DNA from: Iris pallida
Taxonomy: Eukaryota > Streptophyta > Magnoliopsida > Asparagales > Iridaceae
Direction: 5' to 3'
Length of the DNA: 64,000 nt
Assembly: GCA_029216955.1 (NCBI GenBank)
Contig: JANAVB010003999.1
Coordinates: 4,398,072-4,462,071 of the forward strand
In this document: positions 12,956-24,348 of the stretch, one piece after another
Numbering within the stretch: position 1 is the first letter of the stretch
Layout: each line of letters starts with the position of its first letter
The notes under the pieces: model-generated
What the model saw: only the letters and a program-made list of their open reading frames with translations
Database searches by the model: none
Told to the model about the DNA's origin: nothing
Program-made: the position numbers and the translations under genes

Positions 12956-13078
12956 ATACTCAAGAACAAGACTATCAAGTTAGTCCGTGTTGCTTGGGGT
13001 CATCACTCTTTGGGAGAGTCAACGTGGGAGCGTGAGGATGATATCCGATCGCGTTATCCCGACCTGTTTGACTCGTAA
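12956..13078 (+). pseudogene. A2 chromodomain-like integrase tail, cut off by a stop
   Basis: The frame continues for 40 codons after the TAG at 12953-12955, with [20 protein letters not shown] and a natural TAA at 13076-13078. In A the same tail is continuous with pol (48525-48890). The aromatic VRVAW and STWE pattern is typical of the group II chromodomain that targets chromoviruses to heterochromatin. In A2 it can be made only by readthrough. Confidence 0.8.
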
Positions 13079-13230
13079 GGTATAATATCCTTCTTATGTC
13101 TCATGTCTTCGATTCTTTGCTTGCATGAATGATTGTTTGATTGCTTAACTAGTATAGCTTGCCTGTGAGTAGTATAGCTTGTCCTTGCATCTTTAGCCAC
13201 TTGATTAAATTCCGAAGACGGAATTCTTTT

Positions 13231-13244
13231 AAGGTGGATAGAGT
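13231..13244 (+). promoter_or_regulatory. A2 polypurine tract
   Basis: AAGGTGGATAGAGT stands directly before the 3' LTR. The equivalent in A (reverse complement of 48359-48375) is AAGGTGGGTAGAGT. This is the plus-strand DNA priming site. The preceding 150 bp hold no gene. Confidence 0.75.
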
Positions 13245-16200
13245 TGTAATGACCATTTTTTTTCGTATTACGTATTTTGTATACGTGTACGTATTTAGAC
13301 CCGTATTGCAAGCTTGATTTATCTTGGCATTTTCTTGATTGGTTTATCTTGACTTGGTTCGGCTTGGTTTGCTTGGTTCGGTTTTATGTGAGCCACTCCC
13401 ACCTACCACCACTTTCATTAAATAATCCCATCTACTACCACCACTTTCAATAAATATCCTACTAGCATTTCTCTCTCTTCATTACTTCTTCTTCCCCACC
13501 ATTACTTCTTCAACCACCAGGGAGAGAGAGAGAGTGGGAGAGTTTAGGCAAGTGCACCTTGCTTCATGGAGGAAGTCCATTTTTATTGTTCTATTGTCTT
13601 TCTCATGTGTTTCTAAACCACTTTAGTACTTGTCATTTTTCATTTCCATAGTTAAATTTTGTAGATCTAGCCTTGTGGTATTTTTGGTTTTCAGGACTTT
13701 TGATCCATCACACTTGCATATTTTGCTAAGTTGATGATACCATGATTGCAGAGAAGTTCGTTAGGTCCAATTTGACCTATGAAATGTTGCTGAGCCGCAT
13801 GGACATTTTGGCACTCAGCCGCATGAAGCAAAGTTATATTTAATAAATGTAGTCGCATGCCTATGGCCATCGTATTGTATTAATACATGCATGCCAACAT
13901 TTTAGCTTTAGCCACATGTCAAATCAATGCATTAGTGCATTGGCATTAAATGCATTAATAATAAAAGCATTCACGTGCCCTGGGCAATTAATGTCTTAGT
14001 ACGAGAATGCACCAGCCTGTGCCTTGCTTGGAATACCAAGCAGAGCCGCATATGGCCATCCCAGCAAGTGAGCCGCATGGTTAGGCAACCCTGGAATATA
14101 TTATAATAATGCATTAATTTTATTTTATGCAGCTGCATGCATTGCTCAATGCAGCCGCATGAAATCCTCAATGCAGCCGCATGCATATCTAAATGCAGCC
14201 GCATGCATTCCTCCCACTCACTGCATTTAATGCGTTAAGTAAGTGCATTGTAATGGATGCATCACAGCCGCATAAGGCTTCAGAAGTTTAATACTTTAAG
14301 CATTTTTTCTTTTCTTAATACTTTAAGCATTTGTCTCCTTAATGCTTTAAGCATCAGAGCCGCATAAGGCTTCAGAGGCTTAATACATTAAGCATCTAAG
14401 TCCTTATCATTTATTTCTTAAGGCATTTTTGCATTTAAGTCCATTACAATGCATTTAATGCAATTAAGCCATTAAGAATGTATTTAATGCATAGGCATGT
14501 AATGCATTTTCTTATTGCAATTTCTTAAGCCAGCCGCATATGGCTCCTCTCAGCCGCATGTATATTAATACAATATTTTAATGCATGCTAGCATACATTT
14601 GTATATATTAAAATATTATTTAGCGTATATTAATATATTGTGTATATTAAAATATATTAATATAATATATTAATGTATTATGCATTGATAATGCATTACA
14701 TTAATGCATTATATTAATGTATTAGATACATTTGCCTGTTAGCATGCATGTTTATAGATTTTGCTCAAGCCGTATTTGGCCAAGTGACAGTTGGCCGCAT
14801 GGAAATTTTTTGAGCCGCATGAGTTCCCCCGCAGCCCTTGTCCCTTCTAATATTTAATTACTAAATGTGTACTTATGTTAATTAATTGTCCTCTGACACG
14901 ATGGTGACCCGTTATGGTGCACCTTCGACATGACATGATAGTGGCCCGACGTAGCGCACTCCTAACAGTAAACATGACATGACAAAATTGAACGGCCTGG
15001 ACACCGTGGATGATTGTGTTTGTACAGTTAAACCGATAGTGGTTGCATCATGTCTAGGACAGGGATCCCTGAGTACCACGGTCAGGGGTACCCACTGTAA
15101 ATGGCTAAGACTAATAACTAGAATAATTCAATATTCATGAGAGATTTCCCCAGCTACAGGCGATCCCGTTATTCCGGCCACCATTGTGGGACTTGCAGCC
15201 TGCCGACGAGTAGGAAACAAGTCCAAACTCATTGATATATGGAAAGAACAATGTACTGCGTAATGAACCCAAGTCGCCTGGATAACCTGGATTAGCTGCA
15301 GGGCTTGTGGCTGGAGGAATATCTCACTGCATGTTGTGGCAATCTAGTTAGCTAATGTAGAAAGTCGTAGTCACTGATTGGCCGGGAACGATTGTATGGT
15401 ATGGTTTTCAGTGTTCGATTATTGCAAGCTTGATAGCATGATTGTCACTCTTAGCAATAAAGATCAGAGGCCGAGTTCTGTTCAGGTGAAGGGTTACAAC
15501 CCCGGTCCTTGTTTGGTTTAAGGATTGTAACCTGGCTTCCGGAGCAGTTCTAAGTCCTCTCTTCGTTTATTGTCTTATTGCACCCCACGTCATGCTTGTA
15601 ATGTTTTACCTTACCAACAGGATTGGAAACGGAGTTCTATTCAGGTGAAGGGTTACAATCCCGGTCCTTGTTTGGTTTAAGGGTTGTGACCTGGCTACTT
15701 GAATGGTTCCCTCGTACTTCATTATGACTGTTGTTATCTCTTTACTTTCAGTTCGTTTAACTGCTTAATATATTTTTTCTGATGTGCTGGTTTTAGTTCT
15801 TAAGTGAAGCCTCCTTTGTGGCACTTGCTCTTTCTGGGATCTGACCCAGCTGGTTTTGTGTGGCCAGATTTTGGAGCTACCTCAGAGGATCCACCGACTT
15901 TCCAGCCTGATGGTGACCATCAATCGTGACCAGGGCAACGAGTGGGTTTATTTTTGCTCTCCCACTCTATTATAAAAATTTTATTTTGAGACGTTTAGCC
16001 GGCGAGCACCTGTTAGCTCGTATTGCATACCTTATTATTGCCTGCCTACGGGCTGTAACATGATTGACAGATCCTAGGGTTGATCATGTACGACTAAACT
16101 CTTGCTAGTCCTCACATTTTGTAACGACTAGCTTCATGATCAGCTGGATATGTAATGTTTGGGACGCCTTACTATTGTATATTTGGTGATCTTACATCTT

Positions 16201-16389
16201 GTAACTTTCTTGCTTGCTTGAGATTGAGACAATTAGGCTTGTTATTGACCATAGGAGACTGTTGGATTGTAGTTAAACCCTCATGTATCTAGACAGCCGT
16301 GACCGTATAGTGGGTTGGATTCAATTTCATTATACGTAGCTGGCTATGTATGCCCCCGCTCTCCAGTATTCTGGTTCTGGGGCGTTACA
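13245..16389 (+). repeat. A2 3' LTR
   Basis: A 3145-bp partner of 5090-8235 with scattered substitutions (for example TGTAACGACC versus TGTAATGACC at the start) and a few small indels, such as one missing TATA-rich unit near 14630. It ends GGGGCGTTACA, followed by the TSD copy AGTAC and then the resumed A LTR repeat. Confidence 0.93.
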
Positions 16390-16394
16390 AGTAC

Positions 16395-16424
16395 GCCGGG
16401 GATGGATGGCGCAGGGGTCAAGTG
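16395..16424 (-). repeat. Element A 3' LTR, middle sliver between A2 and B
   Basis: Thirty bases (GCCGGGGATGGATGGCGCAG and on) continue the GATGGCGCA tandem repeat of 4976-5089 and lead into 47481. The last five (AAGTG, 16420-16424) are the left TSD of element B, matched exactly at 47476-47480. Confidence 0.85.
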
Positions 16425-18003
16425 TGTCACGCCCCGATTCCGTAGAATCGATAGTCGTCCCCCGGGCGTGATGCCGTGCGAACCTATGTTGCGATCGCAC
16501 AAGGCATAGTCATAAGGTTATCCGAAACACAACATCAAGTTAGAGTACGTAGAGAAATTGATTGGCATATTTGAAATAGAAGTAAACTTTTTCATTGATA
16601 ATAAAACTTCATTTACATTGACTTCATTACATGCATTGCCGTGCGGGCTACAATATGACTCGACTTACAAAATAAACGTCGATGAGATAGTCGTTTCATA
16701 CATTACATCCCTTTTTACAAGCAAAAACTAATACGCTTTCCACCTGGGATTGAGGAAAGCCGAGCCGCCATCTATTCTTTTGGACTAAGTATGGGTCTTC
16801 TTCAAAAGGAATCCAGAACAAGCCTTTACACGGACGAGGCTTCAAAAGTGTCCACGCCGCCTTGAGATTTTAGGTGGCACGCCCTTCGTGGTTCGGGGTA
16901 CCTGCATGGAGAGCGAGGATCAGTACATTACACTTTGTACTGGTGCGTGGCAAGTTAATTTCCAAGCTCTCATTTGGTTGAATGAGTTTATATGACTTAG
17001 TTCATGAATGTTTCTAACCATCCTAATGAATTTCAAGCAAGCAATGACAAGCATAATGTAATTTACGTCGGAACTTACCTCCGGCGGACCGCGTTGCGTC
17101 TTTTAAAACTTACCATGTTCTTCCCTGTCAATTGTTATCATTTACATTCCAAGTGCAACATTACGTGTGTTTGGTTACTGACACCACAAGCCATCCTGGA
17201 CTTATAGCTTTGTTAGTCGGGGCCCTTTCAACGCAAGTAGCGAGCCCCGCTGAAAGTCCCCGCCTAACCCATGCTATCATCCAGCATCGCTATACCGTGT
17301 TTCCTCCTAGGCCGAGTCGGTCCCGTGGCCCCGGGTTGTCGCTCGAGAAAACTTTCTCCTTGTCGACAAGTTGTCCAATGACCGAGTTAAGACATTATTC
17401 AGTTATTAAGGTGTAGCCTTCGTTCTCTTTGAAACTTAATCATTTTACCATGCTCGTGCCCTTGCATTCATTCTTTCTTCCGTAACAACACTATCGATTT
17501 ACTTAAGAAGGGGTCGAGAAGAGAAGGGTCAGCCACTCACCTTGAGTTCACTTCGGCGAGAGAACTTGTTGGTCGCGCTAGATGTCGCCTACGCGATTAC
17601 CTGAAATCGCACAAGCAACCGATTAGAACACTGCATTATTCAAGGAGTTCGATAGGAAATGCGAGTTCGAAATGCAAGCCATGAAAACCATCGAAAACAT
17701 TCACGAAAATGCATTCAGAAAACAAAGCCAAAACCAACGCAAGCGGCGTGAAAAGCAGAGCAACGGAAGGTCTCTCCCGACTCAGCCGCAGAGCCAATCC
17801 TCGAGGCAAAACCCGCTGAATATGGGACTTAGTTCCGAAGAAGACATTCTATTACGAGGAATGGATCTTAATTCAACCGTTCCCGTTCGATCGACTCGGC
17901 CGATCCCGACCTATCGGTCCCGACCGAATCGATAGCGACAGTGTTCCTTTCTCGCGTACCCCGTGGACAGAGTACGGGGCACGATGTAGGGATGGGGCAC
18001 TAC
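16425..18003 (-). repeat. B 3' LTR (left)
   Basis: About 1580 bp, matching 30402-31787 plus 47282-47475. In coding sense it should start TGTAGTGCC; here the first bases have changed (the plus strand ends CACTACCCC rather than CACTACA). The U3 part near 17880-17935 is rich in CGATCGA, GGCCGAT and CCGACC words. Open frames at 17004-17416 and 17672-17935 lie in the LTR, recur in the other copy and show no known domain, so they are not called as genes. Confidence 0.9.
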
Positions 18004-18059
18004 CCCATAACCAACTAAGAAAATGTTTCGTCCTCGAAACTTAAGAATAGAACCTACCT

Positions 18060-20628
18060 CTACGAGAACAATGAAGGGAACTTCTCCTTCATTTCTGACT
18101 CAAGCTCCCACGTCGACTCCTCGACCGAATGGTTCTACCAGAGGACGCGGACGAGGGGAATAGCATGGTTGCGGAGAATTTTATCCATGCGCTCCAAGAT
18201 TTGCACTGGCTCTTCGACATATGACAAGTCCGCCTTCAGGTCCAGCTTACCCAAATCCACAACATGGCTTGGATCATGCACGTACTTCCGCAATTGCGAT
18301 ACGTGGAAGACGTCATGTACCTCTGACAACGCAGGCGACAAGGCGATTTGGTAAGCTACCGGGGCGACTCGCTTCAATATTTCGAACGGACCAACAAATC
18401 TTGGGCTCAATTTCCCCTTCGCACCGAACCTGGAAACTCCACGCATAGGCATCACCTTCAAGAATACATGGTCGTCTTTCGAGAACTCGAGGGGGCGTCG
18501 GTACGTGTCGGCATAGCTTTTCTACCAGTTTTGTGCTATCTTTAATCATTCTCGTATTAACTTGACCTTCTGCACAGTCTGCTCCACCAGCTCCGGACCA
18601 AGTATCTGTCGTTCCCCGACTTCATCCCAAAAAATGGGCGATCCACACTTTCGGCCGTACAAAGCTTCATACGGTGCCATTTGGATGCTGGACTGATAGC
18701 TGTTGTTGTATGCAAACTCGGCCAGCGGTAGATGGACGTCCCAACTTGACTTCAAGTCGATCGCACAGAGTCGTAACATGTCTTCGAGAATTTGGTTCAC
18801 CCGCTCTGTTTGGCCGTCAGTCTGAGGATGATAAGCTGAGCTGAACTTCAACTTGGTCCCCAGTGCTGAATGAAGACTACTCCAGAAGCGCGCTACGAAC
18901 CGTCCATCCCGATCTGAGACGATAGATACTGGGACCCCGTGCAGCCGAACCACTTTATCAAGATATATCTGAGCAAGGCGGTCGACGCTCCATGTAACTT
19001 TGATGGCGATAAAGTGCGCTGACTTGGTTAGTCGATCGACGATGACCCAGACGGCGTCGTTTCCCCGCGGCGTCCTCGGCAAGCCAACAACGAAGTCTAT
19101 AGTGATGTGATCCCACTTCTACTCTGGAATGGCGAGGTTCTGCATCTCCCCGCCCGGTCGCTGGTGCTCGGCTTTGACTTGCTGACATGCCATACATTTT
19201 GACACAAAGAGCGCTACGTCCCTCTTCATTCCGTGCCACCAAAAGACAACGCGGAGGTCCTTATACATCTTGGTGCTGCCAGGATGCAAGTAATATTTTG
19301 CATAGTGTGCTTCCGTCATTATCTCCTTTCTAAGTTCTACGTCGTCCGGTATGCATAGCCGTCCCTTCACGCGCAACACTTCCGACTTGTCCTCTGCAAA
19401 GTCAGACGCTTTCCCTGTCGATATCAGCTTCCGTATCTTCTCCAGGTAGGGGTCGTCCTTCTGTGTAGACTTGATCCTCTCCAGTAGGCTCGGTTCCACC
19501 CGCAGTTGCGCCAGTTTTACGTCTCTGAAACGAACTCGGAGCTCGATGCCCATTCCTTCCAAGTCATGCAGCAGTCGATCGTTGATACATAATGAAGCCA
19601 AGTACTTCCGTCTCAGCGCATCCGCTACCACATTTCTCTTGCCCGGCGTGTATTCGATTGATAAGTCATAGTCTTTGATTAGTTCGAGCCATCGCCTCTG
19701 CCGCAAATTCAGTTCTTTCTGGGTGAAGAGATACTTGAGGCTTTTGTGGTCCGTATAAATCCTGCACACCACGCCATAGAGATAGTGACGCTACGGCTTC
19801 AACGCGAACACAATTGCCGCTAGTTCTAGGTCGTGCGTGGGGTAGTTCTTCTCATGCGGCTTCAACTGCCGGGAAGCAAAAGATATCACCTTATCCCGCT
19901 GCATGAGAACACACCCCAAGTCCTGGCCAGAAGCATCATTGAAGATTTGAAATCCCTCCATCCCTTCAGGAAGAGCAAGTATCGGGGCCGAAATGAGCCG
20001 TTGTTTGAGCTCATGGAAGGAAGCTTCACAGTCGTCTGACCACTTGAATGCGACTCCTTTCTGGGTGAGGCGAGTCAACGGCGATGCGATCTTCGCGAAG
20101 TCCTTCACGAAGCGTCGATAGTATCCCGCCAAGCCTAGGAAGCTTCGAATTTCGCTAACTGATGTGGGCCGTTTCCAATCAGCAACTGTCTCGACTTTCT
20201 TCGGATCGACTGCGATGCCCGCGGCGGAGATGACGTGCCCAAGGAATGAGACGCTGTTAAGCCAGAACTCACACTTGCTCATCTTCGCGTACAACTGATT
20301 CTCTCGAAGGGTTTGGAGTACCGTCCGCAGATGCTCTACATGTTGCGCTCGATCCTTCGAGTAGACGAGGATGTCGTCGATGGAGACTACTACGAACTTG
20401 TCAACGAACGGACGGAACACCCGATTCATTAGAACCATGAAGACGGCAGAGGCGTTTGTCAGACCGAACGGCATTACCAAGAACTCATAGTGGCCGTAAC
20501 GAGTACGGAAGGCAGACTTCGGCACGTCGTCTGGCTTGACTTTGAGTTGGTGGTAACCCGATCGTAGATCAATCTTCGAAAACACTGTTGCACCTTGGAG
20601 CTGGTCGAAAAAGTCGTCGATGCGGGAC
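18060..20628 (-). pseudogene. pol: B Pol, 3' part: RT core, RNase H, integrase, chromodomain-like tail
   Basis: Read on the minus strand, D interrupts RT just after the KYPL motif; the frame resumes with SRIDDFF and [18 protein letters not shown]. The catalytic box reads [12 protein letters not shown]. RNase H ([21 protein letters not shown]) is broken at KP*RHYLYG. Integrase has the HHCC finger (CMACQQV) and DDE residues ([31 protein letters not shown]), with stops at IPE*KWDH and after VKLIRE. The tail (LERMDKILRNHAIPLVRVLW, a stop, then NHSVEESTWE) ends at 18060. Stops replace Trp or Arg codons, as expected from C-to-T decay. No functional protein is possible. Confidence 0.9.
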
Positions 20629-20633
20629 AGGGG
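20629..20633. repeat. D target-site duplication, left (AGGGG)
   Basis: AGGGG abuts the inverted LTR end of D and is repeated exactly at 28142-28146. Removing D and one copy restores the B reading frame through [11 protein letters not shown], which shows that D entered as a single integration event. Confidence 0.9.
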
Positions 20634-21831
20634 TATTTTCCATAAATAAATTCACTTTATTTATTTTGTATCTGAGAAAATTACAACTGTAGGAATCTAA
20701 TCTAGAAGACGATTACTTTATCCCTTGGACGATGCGATGAAGAAAACTCGAACTTTGAAGAACTTGGACAGCAACTGGGAAATCTCTCTGTTTTCTCTGA
20801 AATTGACTGTAGTGTCTGATGAAGATGAAGAAACTCTCTTTTATAGAGTTCAGGATAACTGTCCTTAAGCATACGCTCAGGTAGTTACTTGACGTGTGCA
20901 TAACTGCAGGGACGTGTGGCAAATTCTGATGGAGACACATTAGCGTGCGGTTGAAAGTAGTGGAGCATATTCAGGAGAGATTGATGGCATGAATGCCACG
21001 TTGCATAACTTCTGAAGAAGTGGATAACTGATTACAGGACACGCGAGAACGTGTGTTAACTGCACGTTGAAAATCATCCTGGACACAACTGCTGTGATAC
21101 GCTGCTTTAGAAAAAGAATCATACGCTAGCTTTTGAAGGCACATGTCTTGCATACGCTGACTTGGACAGCGTAGAACCATATAAAGCTGATACGCTCACA
21201 TTATTGACAGGGAGTCGTATGGAAACTATACGCTCACTTGACAAGGAGTCGTATGGAATCCATACGCTCACTTGGTTGGCAACGAGTCGTATGGAATCCA
21301 TACGCTCACTTAGTTGGCAGGAGTCGTATGAGATCCATACGCTCACTTAGTTGGAAGGAGTCGTATGTTTGAATAAGTAGACACGTGGCATGTTTGAATA
21401 AGTAGACACGTGGCCATCATCAATCTTCTTTGATACGCCATATCTTCCAATAACTGACAAAATCTTCTCGAGCGTCGTGACTGCGGATATGATGGCTGAC
21501 AGACTGTCAAAACTGACAGTAATGATGGCTTTTACATTTATGAGAGATGCTGAGCTGTCTTCGTAAAAGACAAAACCGACTCTTCGAAAACCTATACGAC
21601 GGCTAGTCTCCATTGGACAGCTGTCTTTGCACGAAAGACGAAGTGTCAGATTCATCCTTTATTAAATACATACTGTGCTGTCATCTCAGAAAATAATAAA
21701 ATATTCACTGAGCGTACGGCCTTTAGATGAGCGTATGGCCTTGACTGAGTGTATAGCCTTGAGCGTATGGCTTTGAGCGTATGGCTTGGACTGAGTCTTA
21801 TGTCAGCGTGTCATAATTTTCACACCCTACA
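20634..21831 (-). repeat. D LTR copy 1, inverted
   Basis: Reverse complement of the other two D LTRs, 1198 bp against 1216 bp in each of them. It begins TATTTTCC where a TG is expected (reverse complement of GGAAAACA), and it ends CCCTACA followed by the reverse-complement polypurine tract AGACCTCCTTCAAAG. It contains many AGCGTATG/CATACGCT words. Open frames on either strand are repeats of the LTR, not genes. Confidence 0.9.
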
Positions 21832-22010
21832 AGACCTCCTTCAAAGTTTTCGAACTTTATAAATTTCAAAAGTTCGAAATTACTTTGAACTTTAAAGTGA
21901 GAATAAGTCCTGACACGCTGGCATGAGTTTGTTATCTTCCTCAATATCAGTACAAATCTTTAGGGATTTTGTTTAAAGAATATCCGCCGTTTGAACTTCT
22001 TCCTTTCTTC

Positions 22011-22018
22011 TATAAATA
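22011..22018 (+). promoter_or_regulatory. TATA box of the D antisense gene, copy 1
   Basis: TATAAATA followed by a CT-rich leader and ATG at 22136. Mirrored copies lie at 22946-22953 and 26740-26747 on the minus strand. C has the same arrangement at 32848-32855, so the promoter is a conserved part of this element group and not a chance AT stretch. Confidence 0.65.
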
Positions 22019-22135
22019 GGTCTTCCAAAACCTATTTTATTTCTTTACCACAGCCTTTGCCTTCGAGAGAGAAAAGAGCTTTCAGAAACTCAAGATCTTT
22101 CTTCTTCTTCTTTATCTTCAACTCCATCTCCATTA

Positions 22136-22280
22136 ATGGCACCCAAGGTTGATGCTGCTGCGAAGGGAAAGGGGAAAGCCCCTAAAGAGTCATCTCATCC
22201 TGCCGTCGACACTGCTACCACCAAGAAGACGGCCAGTCAGCGTATTTCATGCAGTAAACGGCCATTGAAACCTCTCTATG
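22136..22280 (+). pseudogene. D antisense gene, first exon only (copy 1)
   Basis: Starts MAPKVDAAAKGKGKAP, Lys/Ala-rich, and ends at a good donor (TATG|GTGAGG). The exon is 145 bases, leaving phase 1, the same phase as the first exon of the C antisense gene (124 bases). The open frame continues to 22480 only because the intron happens to be open; that part holds the AGCGTAT-type repeats. Downstream exons are missing. Inverted and second copies are at 22831-22687 and 26622-26478. In C the gene goes on to a plant-mobile-domain-like exon. Here only a short basic peptide could be made, with no known function. Confidence 0.6.
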
Positions 22281-22482
22281 GTGAGGACGAAGATGATGAA
22301 CAAATAACTATTCCCTTTTTAGGGCTCTGGTTAGAACAGAACTCAAAGAGCGTATCCCTCTTTAGGGTCAATACGTCAGCAAATATGCTTCCCTCTTTAG
22401 GGTTTAGCCGTATTCCATGTTTTTCGTTTTTACGAAAAATATGTTTGGAGCGTATATCTGTAAGATACGCGTATTTTTGATA

Positions 22483-22486
22483 GAGA
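22483..22486. repeat. Centre of the 1.85-kb D palindrome
   Basis: Four bases (GAGA) lie between TGATA and TATCA. Sequence to the left (20634-22482) and right (22487-24348) is inverted with small differences. The same small hairpin (TTTTGATAGAGATATCAAAA) also occurs alone near 26269-26284, where it is not flanked by long arms, so it was present in the parent before the arms formed. Confidence 0.85.
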
Positions 22487-22686
22487 TATCAAAATACACT
22501 ATCTTAAAAGAATATGCTCCAAACATATTTTTCGTAAAAACGAAAAACATGGAATACGGCTAAACCCTAAAGAGGGAAGCGTATTTGCTGACGTATTGAC
22601 CCTAAAGAGGGATACACTCTTTGAGTTATGTTCTAACCAGAGCCCTAAAAAGGGAATAGTTATTTGTTCATCATCTTCGTCCTCAC

Positions 22687-22831
22687 CATAGAGAGGTTTC
22701 AATGGCCGTTTACTGCGTGAAATACGCTGACTGGCCGTCTTTTTGGTGGTAGCAGTGTCGACGGCAGGATGAGATGACTCTTTAGGGGCTTTCCTCTTTC
22801 CCTTCGCAGCAGCATCAACCTTGGGTGCCAT
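22687..22831 (-). pseudogene. D antisense gene, first exon (copy 2, inverted)
   Basis: MAPKVDAAAKGKRKAP, the mirror image of the exon at 22136-22280, with its own TATA at 22946-22953 and a donor near 22686. Copies 1 and 2 point at each other across the palindrome centre about 200 bp away from each donor. One residue differs in the first 16 (R for G). No further exons. Confidence 0.6.
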
Positions 22832-23132
22832 TAATGGAGATGGAGTTGAAGATGAAGAAGAAGAAAGATCTTGAGTTTCTGAAAGCTCTTTTCTCTCTTG
22901 AAGGCAAAGGCTGTGGTAAAGAAATAAAATAGGTTTTGGAAGACCTATTTATAGAAGAAAGGAAGAAGTTCAAACGACGGATATTCTTTAAACAAAATCC
23001 CTAAAGATTTGCACTGATATTGAGGAAGATAACAAACTCATGCCAGCGTGTCAGGACTTATTCTCACTTTAAAGTTCAAAGTAATTTTGAACTTTTGAAA
23101 TTCATAAAGTTCGAAAACTTTGAAGGGGGTCT

Positions 23133-24348
23133 TGTAGGGTGTGAAAATTATGACACGCTGACATAAGACTCAGTCCAAGCCATACGCTCAAAGCCATACG
23201 CTCAGTCCAAGCCATACGCTCAAGGCTATACGCTCAGTCAAGGCCATACGCTCATCTAAAGGCCGTACGCTCAGTGAATATTTTATTATTTTCTGAGATG
23301 ACAGCACAGCATGTATTTAATAAAGGATGAATCTGACACTTCGTCTTTCGTGCAAAGACAGCTGTCCAATGGAGACTAGCCGTCGTATAGGTTTTCGAAG
23401 AGTCGGTTTTGTCTTTTACGAAGACAGCTCAGCATCTCTCATAAATGTAAAAGCCATCATTACTGTCAGTTTTGACAGTCTGTCAGCCATCATATCCGCA
23501 GTCACGACGCTCGAGAAGATTTTGTCAGTTATTGGAAGATATGGCGTATCAAAGAAGATTGATGATGGCCACGTGTCGACTTATTCAAACATGCCACGTG
23601 TCTACTTATTCAAACATACGACTCCTTCCAACTAAGTGAGCGTATGGATCTCATACGACTCCTGCCAACTAAGTGAGCGTATGGATTCCATACGACTCGT
23701 TGCCAACCAAGTGAGCGTATGGATTCCATACGACTCCTTGTCAAGTGAGCGTATAGTTTCCATACGACTCCCTGTCAATAATGTGAGCGTATCAGCTTTA
23801 TATGGTTCTACGCTGTCCAAGTCAGCGTATGCAAGACATGTGCCTTCAAAAGCTAGCGTATGACTCTTCTTCTAAAGCAGCGTATCACAGCAGTTGTGTC
23901 CAGGATGATTTTCAACGTGCAGTTAACACACGTTCTCACGCGTCCTGTAATCAGTTATCTACTTCTTCAGAAGTTATGCAACGTGGCATTCATGCCATCA
24001 ATCTCTCCTGAATATGCTCCACTACTTTCAACCGCACGCTAATGTGTCTCCATCAGAATTTGCCACGCGTCCCTACAGTTATGCACACGTCAAGTAACTA
24101 CCTGAGCGTATGCTTAAGGACAGTTATCCTGAACTCTATAAAAGAGAGTTTCTTCATCTTCATCAGACACTACAGTCAATTTCAGAGAAAACAGAGAGAT
24201 TGCCCAGTTGCTGTCCAAGTTCTTCAAAGTTCGAGTTTTCTTCATCGCATCGTCCAAGGGATAAAGTAATCGTCTTCTAGATTAGATTCCTACAGTTGTA
24301 ATTTTCTCAGATACAAAATAAATAAAGTGAATTTATTTATGGAAAACA
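23133..24348 (+). repeat. D LTR copy 2 (5' LTR of the plus-sense element)
   Basis: 1216 bp, TGTAGGGTG to GGAAAACA, preceded by the polypurine tract GAAGGGGGTCT and followed by the primer site at 24352-24369. It contains six CATACGCTC-like words (about 23180-23275) and a tandem block at 23630-23800 in which units of about 40 bp carry GTGAGCGTATGG...CCATACGACTCC. Two perfect 17-nt palindromes CGTATGGATTCCATACG lie at 23678-23694 and 23716-23732. TATAAAAG at 24137-24144 is the probable promoter. Confidence 0.9.

Larger units (their letters stand above)
5090..16389 (+). mobile_element. Element A2: full-length Tekay-like chromovirus, sister of A
   Basis: An 11.3-kb Ty3/gypsy element bounded by two LTRs of 3146 and 3145 bp. 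Internal order is primer site, gag, PR-RT-RNase H-INT, a chromodomain-like tail and a polypurine tract. Its pol protein is nearly identical to that of A, in which it is inserted in the opposite orientation, yet the middle of its LTR is quite different. Gag has an in-frame stop and a frame change, and pol has one stop before the tail, so it is non-functional as read. LTR ends and TSD fix the limits. Confidence 0.93.

Noticed and set aside
17004..17416. Overlapping open frames in the B LTR as a host gene
   Set aside because: They recur at 30981-31393 in the partner LTR with scattered substitutions and show no domain.
22136..22480. 114-residue plus-strand protein in D
   Set aside because: Only the first 145 bases match the conserved exon; the rest is intron with repeat motifs that happens to be open, and the related C gene is spliced at the same phase.
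20634..24348. The palindrome as two separate insertions in opposite orientation
   Set aside because: There is no TSD at the centre or at 23132/23133, and only one AGGGG pair flanks the whole 7.5 kb.
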